From: Prolixibacteraceae bacterium
GTDB taxonomy: Bacteria > Bacteroidota > Bacteroidia > Bacteroidales > Prolixibacteraceae
Reading direction: 5' to 3'
Length of the DNA stretch: 12,863 bases
NCBI GenBank assembly: GCA_016788685.1
Contig: JAEUSS010000400.1
Location: 1 to 12,863 of the forward strand
The notes below the pieces were generated by a model. That model did no database searches. It saw only the letters and a program-made list of their open reading frames with translations, and was not told the DNA's origin. A program made the translations under genes and the position numbers. Shown here in pieces: positions 8,614-12,863 of the stretch; the stretch's first letter is position 1, and the number at the start of each line of letters is the position of its first letter.

Positions 8614-11244
8614 ATGAAACGTTACCTCTTTTTTACCTTGCTGCTGGCTTGTCCCTTTCTGGGGATTTCACAAACCAGATTTCAGTTCCAGAACACCCGC
8701 TTGTCTACAGAGGAACGGGTCGAAAGTTTACTTTCTGAAATGACCCTTCAGGAGAAAATCGATCAGATGCTTTTTACATCTCCGGCCATCGAGCGGCTCG
8801 GAATTCCGGAGTACAACTGGTGGAACGAATGTTTACACGGTGTGGCCCGCGCCGGATATGCCACCGTTTTCCCGCAGTCGATTACCATCGCGGCTTCGTG
8901 GGATACCGACCTGATTCATCGGGTTGCCAGTGTCATTTCTGACGAAGCCCGCGCCAAACACCATGAGTTTGCCCGCCGCGGACTGCGGAAGATTTATCAG
9001 GGGCTGACTTTCTGGTCGCCCAACATCAATATTTTCCGCGATCCCAGATGGGGCCGCGGCCACGAAACTTATGGCGAAGACCCGTTCCTGACCGGGCAAC
9101 TGGGACTTCAGTTTGTAAAAGGCCTGCAGGGCGACGACCCGAATTACCTGAAAGTTGTGGCAACCGCCAAACATTTTGCCGTTCATTCGGGACCGGAACC
9201 CTTGCGGCATGTGTTCGACGCGAACATCAGCGAACGTGATCTGCGCGAAACTTATTTGCCCGCTTTCCGCACCCTGGTGGTCGATGGCGGCGTGTATTCC
9301 ATCATGGGCGCTTACAACCGCTTCCGGGGCGAGGCTTGCTGCGCCAGCACCGAACTTTCAGGAATATTGCGCAACGAGTGGGGTTTTCAGGGCTACATTG
9401 TGAGCGATTGCTGGGCCATTTCGGACATCTGGCAATACCATAAAATTGCCAAAGACGCCGCCGAAGCAGCTGCCCTGGCAGTAAAACGCGGTACCGACCT
9501 GGAGTGCGGTGTCAGCTACAAAGCTTTGCCCGAAGCCGTGAAACGCGGGCTGATTACGGAAAAAGACCTCGATGTTTCGGTCGCCCGACTGATGACCGCC
9601 CGGATGAAACTGGGCATGTTCGATCCGGACGAGCAGGTGCCGTATGCGCAGATTCCTTTTTCGGTGAACGATAATCCGGCACACGACAACCTGGCAAGAG
9701 TGGCCGCACAGAAAAGTATTGTTTTACTGAAAAACATTAACCAAACCTTGCCGCTGAAAAAAAATCCGGCGAAAATAGCCGTTATCGGCCCGAATGCTGA
9801 TGAGATTGAATCGTTATGGGGAAACTACAACGGAATTCCATCGCATCCGGTAACTGTATTGCAAGGCATCAGAAACAAAGTCGAACCGCAATCGGAAGTC
9901 CTGTATGCCCAGGGTTGCGAACTGGCCGACGGCATCGTGAAACTCTCCCCGATCCCGTCCGTTTACCTCGAAACCGAAGACGGCAAACAGGGGGCTTTCG
10001 GCGAATATTTTGCCAACAATAAACTCGAAGGCGAACCACTGTTTACCCGCATTGACGACAACATTGATTTCTACTGGGAAACCGGCTCGCCCGATCCGCG
10101 TATGCCCGTTGACAATTACGGTATCCGCTGGACCACTTACCTGAAAGTTCCGGAAACCGGAGCATACGAAATCGGAGAATGGAGCATGCCATCCTTCAAA
10201 ATCTACTGCGACGATAAGGAAATACTTGCCGGGAACAACGAACATCATGCCTTCCACAACTCGGTCAAATTAAATCTGGAAGCCGGGAAACGCTACAAAC
10301 TGGTATTCGATTACCGCAATTACCACGGCGATGGCGATGCCCGCTTGCTGTGGGCAACACCGCAGCCCGACATGCTCGCTCAGGCTGTTGAAACTGCCAA
10401 AAGATCGGACGTCGTGGTTCTGGTCCTGGGCCTGAACCAACGACTGGAAGGTGAAGAAATGCCCATCCAGGTTGACGGGTTTAAAGGTGGCGACCGCACC
10501 CACCTGAACCTGCCAAAAACTCAGAGCACCCTGATGGAAGCCATTAAAGCCACCGGGAAACCTGTTGTTCTGGTATTACTCAACGGAAGTGCTCTTTCCA
10601 TTAATTATGCAGCCCAAAATATGGACGCCATCCTGACAGCCGGCTATCCCGGACAACAAGGCGGAAACGCGGTGGCCGACGTGCTCTTCGGCGATTACAA
10701 TCCGGCCGGACGCCTGCCCGTTACGTACTACCAGTCGGTTGACCAGCTGCCGCCCTTTGAAAACTACGACATGGAAGGCCGCACCTACCGCTACTTCCGC
10801 CAGTTACCGCTGTATCCTTTCGGCTTCGGCCTCAGCTATACGCGCTTCAGCTATTCGGATTTAAATCTTCAGAAAGAGGCCAGAACGGGCGACCCGATTA
10901 CAGTATCGGTTAAAGTAACCAACTCGGGCGAACGGGACGGTGAAGAAGTGGTTCAGCTGTACCTGACCGACGAAAAAGCGTCAACGCCGCGTCCGATCCG
11001 TCAGCTCGAAGGTTTTAAACGCATCTTCCTGAAAAAAGGAGAATCGGAAACCGTGGCATTTACCCTGGAGCCGCGCCAGTTTTCAATGATCAATGATAAA
11101 AACAAACTGGTGATTGAACCGGGATATTTCACCGTTTCGGTGGGCGGTGAGCAACCCGGATTTACCGGAGCTACCCATGCCGAAACTACCGGAACCCTCG
11201 CCGGAAGAATTAAACTGACAGGAAAGGCAGTTGAAATCAACTAG
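8614..11244 (+). CDS. Secreted glycoside hydrolase family 3 enzyme with PA14 insert (β-xylosidase/β-glucosidase type)
   Basis: An 876-residue exo-acting glycosidase that removes β-linked sugars from the non-reducing ends of oligosaccharides. The signal peptide spans about residues 1-19 (cleavage GIS|Q), so it is probably periplasmic. The GH3 N-terminal barrel (about 30-345) has WWNECLHGVARAG, ATVFPQSI, RDPRWGRGHETYGEDP, AKHF (K186, H187) and the nucleophile loop IVSDCWAIS with D265. The GH3 C-terminal α/β domain (about 370-455 and 590-740) is interrupted by a PA14 domain (about 460-588, GEYFANNKLEGEPLF to DARLLWATP). LEGEEM (611-616) contains candidate acid/base glutamates, followed by GGDRTHL. 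A fibronectin-III-like domain covers about 775-860. WNECLHGV and ATVFPQSI favour β-xylosidase over simple β-glucosidase, but specificity is not decided by sequence. It has its own promoter and no SusC/SusD partners here. The final residues read KLTGKAVEIN, with no sorting domain. Confidence 0.95.
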   Translation: MKRYLFFTLLLACPFLGISQTRFQFQNTRLSTEERVESLLSEMTLQEKIDQMLFTSPAIERLGIPEYNWWNECLHGVARAGYATVFPQSITIAASWDTDLIHRVASVISDEARAKHHEFARRGLRKIYQGLTFWSPNINIFRDPRWGRGHETYGEDPFLTGQLGLQFVKGLQGDDPNYLKVVATAKHFAVHSGPEPLRHVFDANISERDLRETYLPAFRTLVVDGGVYSIMGAYNRFRGEACCASTELSGILRNEWGFQGYIVSDCWAISDIWQYHKIAKDAAEAAALAVKRGTDLECGVSYKALPEAVKRGLITEKDLDVSVARLMTARMKLGMFDPDEQVPYAQIPFSVNDNPAHDNLARVAAQKSIVLLKNINQTLPLKKNPAKIAVIGPNADEIESLWGNYNGIPSHPVTVLQGIRNKVEPQSEVLYAQGCELADGIVKLSPIPSVYLETEDGKQGAFGEYFANNKLEGEPLFTRIDDNIDFYWETGSPDPRMPVDNYGIRWTTYLKVPETGAYEIGEWSMPSFKIYCDDKEILAGNNEHHAFHNSVKLNLEAGKRYKLVFDYRNYHGDGDARLLWATPQPDMLAQAVETAKRSDVVVLVLGLNQRLEGEEMPIQVDGFKGGDRTHLNLPKTQSTLMEAIKATGKPVVLVLLNGSALSINYAAQNMDAILTAGYPGQQGGNAVADVLFGDYNPAGRLPVTYYQSVDQLPPFENYDMEGRTYRYFRQLPLYPFGFGLSYTRFSYSDLNLQKEARTGDPITVSVKVTNSGERDGEEVVQLYLTDEKASTPRPIRQLEGFKRIFLKKGESETVAFTLEPRQFSMINDKNKLVIEPGYFTVSVGGEQPGFTGATHAETTGTLAGRIKLTGKAVEIN

Positions 11245-11297
11245 CTGGTTTGGCTTTTCTTTCACACGGAAGCTGCTTTTCAGCCTGCCAAAGCACT

Positions 11298-11505
11298 ACT
11301 AATGTGTTGTAAAACATATTCCGTGCGAATTAAAAGACCTTCCGTACGGTGTAAAACATCTTCCGCACAGAGTAAAGCATCTGCCGGGTGAGTGAACAAA
11401 TCTTCCGTATGGTGAAAACAACCATCCGCGTGGCGAAGAGCATCGTCCGTGTGGTGAACCGATGCTTCCGGAGGGTGCAAAAGGGTTCCGGAGGGGAGAA
11501 ACACC
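11298..11505. repeat. Degenerate 21-bp tandem repeat array, about ten units
   Basis: Units start at 11298 (degenerate), 11319, 11340, 11361, 11382, 11403, 11424, 11445, 11466 and 11486. The last two are 20 bp. Consensus: TTCCGTRYGGTG in the first 12 positions, then an A-rich half ending near ACATC. CCG at positions 3-5 is invariant in units 1-9. Positions 3-10 tend to a dyad, perfect in unit 2 (CCGTACGG). The spacing of 21 bp equals about two helical turns. The array is open in one minus-strand frame (GTG 11504 to stop 11280), giving a heptad-like peptide, but substitutions show no third-position bias, so I treat it as non-coding. Confidence 0.85.
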
Positions 11506-11521
11506 TCTCCGGAGCCCTTTT
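11479..11521. terminator. Long hairpin terminator, probably bidirectional
   Basis: An 18-bp stem (11479-11496 with 11504-11521, two wobble pairs) has a 7-nt loop. The arms start with AAAA and end with TTTT, so a T-run is available on either strand, which suits convergent genes. The left arm is made of the last units of the 21-bp array. It is 235 nt after the GH3 stop. Confidence 0.7.
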
Positions 11522-11568
11522 GTTAGATTTTCAATTTATGCTACATCATCATACTCTGTAAATAGCCC

Positions 11569-11697
11569 AATAAGGTTATTGTCTACATTGTTTAACTAAC
11601 TACTAAGGTTAAAAAGTAAATGATAAGGTTTCAAAATCTCATTTTTTTTACAAAACCTTAGTAGAAATTTTAGGTATAAAACAACTACAACCTTATT
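11569..11697. repeat. Nested inverted repeats of an ATAAGGTT/CTAAGGTT motif in AT-rich DNA
   Basis: The outer pair is AATAAGGTT (11569-11577) and AACCTTATT (11689-11697). The inner pair is CTACTAAGGTT (11600-11610) and AACCTTAGTAG (11654-11664), a perfect 11-bp inverted repeat. A further direct copy, ATAAGGTT, is at 11623-11630. Five copies thus lie within 129 bp, three forward and two inverted, and alternative foldings are possible. Confidence 0.75.
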
Positions 11698-11745
11698 AAC
11701 TTACTGTATTTCGGGTGCTAATTGTTCAGTTTTATTAAACTCAGG

Positions 11746-12681
11746 TTATCTGCGTTTCAGCCAAAGTTCCAGCCGCCGGCACCAGACAAAAACAACTGCC
11801 AGTAAAATCCGGGGAATGATCAAAATCGCCATCGGATAACCGATAGCCATAAACAAAAGCGGATCTTCGAGCTGCGAGTGCGAAACGGCAATGTGGTGGT
11901 TCAGCAAATCAGCATCTTCTTTGCTCAGCTTTCCTTCTTCCGACTGGCTGATCATGATGGCTCCGCCGTACGAAAGGCCGAGCGTGTAGGCCACCATCCA
12001 CAAAAACCCGGTGTTGGCGGGCAGACCCATTATCCGCAGCAAGGGTATGAATGGTTTCAGAATCCATTTAATCAGGCCAAACTCATTCAGTATCTTCTGC
12101 ACAATCAGCAGCAGATTAACCAGAATCACAATTTTGACCGTCGTTACCAGCATTGCTTTGCCCCAACCGGTAAGAGCCGGAATCAGCTCTTTGCTTTGCC
12201 TGACGATGGTTTCGGAGCCTGCAGCTGCTTCGCCGGGCAAAATCAGGTTGAGCGCCCAGGCCGCAATCAGGCTGGCCGACAGCCGGACGGCAACCATCCG
12301 CCAGGGTTGCGACCCGGTTCGTTTCTGAATGGCTGTTTCAACAATCAGGGCGTGCGAAATCAGGCACATCACCGCCAGGATTGTTCCTTCGCGGTATCCG
12401 GTTCCGAGGGTGGTCATCACGGCAATTACCGAATAGATATTGGTAAAAAAGCTCGTAATAAGCACGATGGACGCTTGTCCGGATAACCCGATCAGTTTAA
12501 ACAAAGGGGCCACCCAACCGGCAATCACATTCAGGACACCGAAAAAGTCGAGCAAAAAAACAGCAAACGAAACCGGGATGGTCAGTTTGAGCAGCCACAC
12601 CGCTGTTTTAGTACCCTGCGGCAACGAGGTTTTTACACAGTTGGCCAGCCGTTGCCGGATCGTTGAAGATTCGTGATTCAT
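11746..12681 (-). CDS. Nucleoside-recognition (gate) domain integral membrane protein
   Basis: A 311-residue inner-membrane protein with about eight hydrophobic segments (roughly 28-50, 68-92, 99-118, 128-149, 175-196, 203-220, 222-244, 273-300). It looks like an internal duplication of the gate domain found in nucleoside transporters, FeoB and spore maturation proteins SpmA/B. GLSGQASIVLITSFFTNIYS (65-84) matches GLPANTGFLWMVAYTLGLSY (219-238) in placement. ISHALIVET (S109, H110, E115) matches VSHSQLEDP (S267, H268, E272), so each half carries a Ser-His…Glu signature in a polar helix. Transport is likely, but the substrate is unknown. ATG 12681 is the only good start; no Shine-Dalgarno is seen. 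The start is 17 nt beyond a terminator-like hairpin, so its mRNA must either begin upstream of that hairpin or arise by read-through from the rnf operon. Confidence 0.85.
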   Translation of the reverse strand: MNHESSTIRQRLANCVKTSLPQGTKTAVWLLKLTIPVSFAVFLLDFFGVLNVIAGWVAPLFKLIGLSGQASIVLITSFFTNIYSVIAVMTTLGTGYREGTILAVMCLISHALIVETAIQKRTGSQPWRMVAVRLSASLIAAWALNLILPGEAAAGSETIVRQSKELIPALTGWGKAMLVTTVKIVILVNLLLIVQKILNEFGLIKWILKPFIPLLRIMGLPANTGFLWMVAYTLGLSYGGAIMISQSEEGKLSKEDADLLNHHIAVSHSQLEDPLLFMAIGYPMAILIIPRILLAVVFVWCRRLELWLKRR

Positions 12682-12698
12682 GTCTGCGGAAAGTAAAA

Positions 12699-12720
12699 AA
12701 GCAGCTCACAAAAGCTGCTT
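12699..12720 (-). terminator. Terminator hairpin at the end of the rnf operon / leader of the gate-domain gene
   Basis: A perfect 8-bp stem AAGCAGCT / AGCTGCTT (12699-12706 with 12713-12720) has a 6-nt loop. On the minus strand it continues into TTTT then ACTTT, as in an intrinsic terminator. It lies 45 nt after the rnfA stop and only 17 nt before the next minus-strand start codon. Confidence 0.75.
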
Positions 12721-12765
12721 ATATATTTTTAAAGGATGATTCATCACCCGATATTCAAACAATTA

Positions 12766-12863
12766 TTAAACCAATCCGGCAAAGCCCATAAAGGCCAGCG
12801 CCAGGATTCCGGCGGTTACCAGCGCAATCGGAATACCTTTCATGCCTTTCGGCACGTCGGCTA
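12766..12863 (-). CDS. rnfA: RnfA, electron transport complex membrane subunit, C-terminal end only
   Basis: The last 31 codons plus stop of a minus-strand gene that enters from the right edge. The peptide contains VPKGMKGIPIALVTAG followed by LAFMGFAGLV and a stop. This matches the strongly conserved C-terminus of RnfA/RsxA (E. coli RsxA ends ALITAGLMSLAFMGFSGL) better than NqrE, which has SFSG there. RnfA is one of the membrane subunits of the ferredoxin:NAD+ oxidoreductase Rnf complex. In Bacteroides-type rnf operons rnfA is the last gene (order BCDGEA), which agrees with the terminator just downstream. Because only 32 codons are visible, distinction from NqrE rests on a few residues. Confidence 0.8.
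   Translation of the reverse strand, partial: ADVPKGMKGIPIALVTAGILALAFMGFAGLV

Larger units (their letters stand above)
11245..11745. other. 501-bp convergent intergenic region without a convincing gene
   Basis: This lies between the 3' ends of the GH3 gene (+) and the gate-domain gene (-). Its left half carries a degenerate 21-bp tandem array and a long hairpin. Its right half, from about 11520, is AT-rich with nested inverted repeats. No ORF with a credible start and family resemblance is visible, and no promoter is needed for either flanking gene here. Confidence 0.8.

Noticed and set aside
8614..8670. Lipoprotein signal in the GH3 enzyme (LLAC at residues 10-13)
   Set aside because: Leu at -2 and Pro after Cys fit a lipobox poorly, whereas GIS|Q at 19/20 is a good type I site.
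11245..11295. Hairpin TTTGGC…GCCAAA directly after the GH3 stop
   Set aside because: Only 6 bp pair over a loop of about 30 nt and no T-run follows; the hairpin at 11479-11521 is a far better terminator.
11298..11505. CRISPR array
   Set aside because: Units follow each other without spacers, are only 21 bp and strongly diverged, and there are no cas genes.
11723..11745. Small hairpin AGTTT/AAACT just after the gate-domain gene stop
   Set aside because: Five A/T-rich base pairs are too weak to call a terminator.
11878..12486. Plus-strand open frame of 202 codons opposite the gate-domain gene
   Set aside because: The minus strand encodes a coherent eight-helix membrane protein; the plus frame is Gln/Arg/His-rich and looks like the antisense of hydrophobic codons.

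Overview
The window reads as chromosomal DNA of a Bacteroidota bacterium, most likely a Bacteroidales/Marinilabiliales-type marine or anaerobic member. Supporting signs are a PpiC–lipoprotein–SurA cassette next to a MoxR ATPase and an OstA/LptA-like protein, a TTTG / TAnnTTTG promoter of the Bacteroidetes primary-sigma type before the glycosidase gene, signal peptides cleaved before Gln, weak Shine-Dalgarno sequences, and rnfA placed last before a terminator. Coding DNA is of moderate GC. One intergenic patch (about 11,520-11,745) is clearly AT-rich.

Layout, left to right. (1) The 3' part of guaB (IMP dehydrogenase) runs into the window. (2) 726-4848 holds three genes joined by 4-nt ATGA overlaps: a two-parvulin PPIase, a SurA-N-like lipoprotein without parvulin domain, and a SurA-like protein whose two parvulin domains have each lost one of the usual histidines. 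A strong hairpin terminator follows. (3) 4943-7790 holds a MoxR AAA+ ATPase and, 4 nt later, a two-part OstA/LptA-like secreted protein. (4) 7845-8465 is a NUDIX hydrolase with an N-terminal helical domain and a non-canonical NUDIX box. (5) 8614-11244 is a secreted GH3 glycosidase with an inserted PA14 domain and a C-terminal FnIII-like domain, with its own promoter. (6) 11245-11745 is a 501-bp convergent intergenic region. It contains a degenerate 21-bp tandem repeat array, a long hairpin built from the last repeat units, and an AT-rich patch with nested inverted copies of an ATAAGGTT-type motif. (7) On the minus strand, 11746-12681 is a nucleoside-recognition/gate-domain membrane protein. 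Its start lies 17 nt after a terminator-like hairpin that closes the rnf operon, of which the end of rnfA is visible at the right edge.

Functionally, blocks 2-3 suggest envelope biogenesis: periplasmic chaperones/PPIases for outer-membrane proteins, with LPS-transport-like OstA. The GH3 enzyme is a stand-alone polysaccharide-degradation gene, with no SusC/SusD neighbours here. I see no complete new multi-gene system. The least explained DNA is the 11.25-11.75 kb intergenic region, together with the hairpin in the leader of the gate-domain gene.
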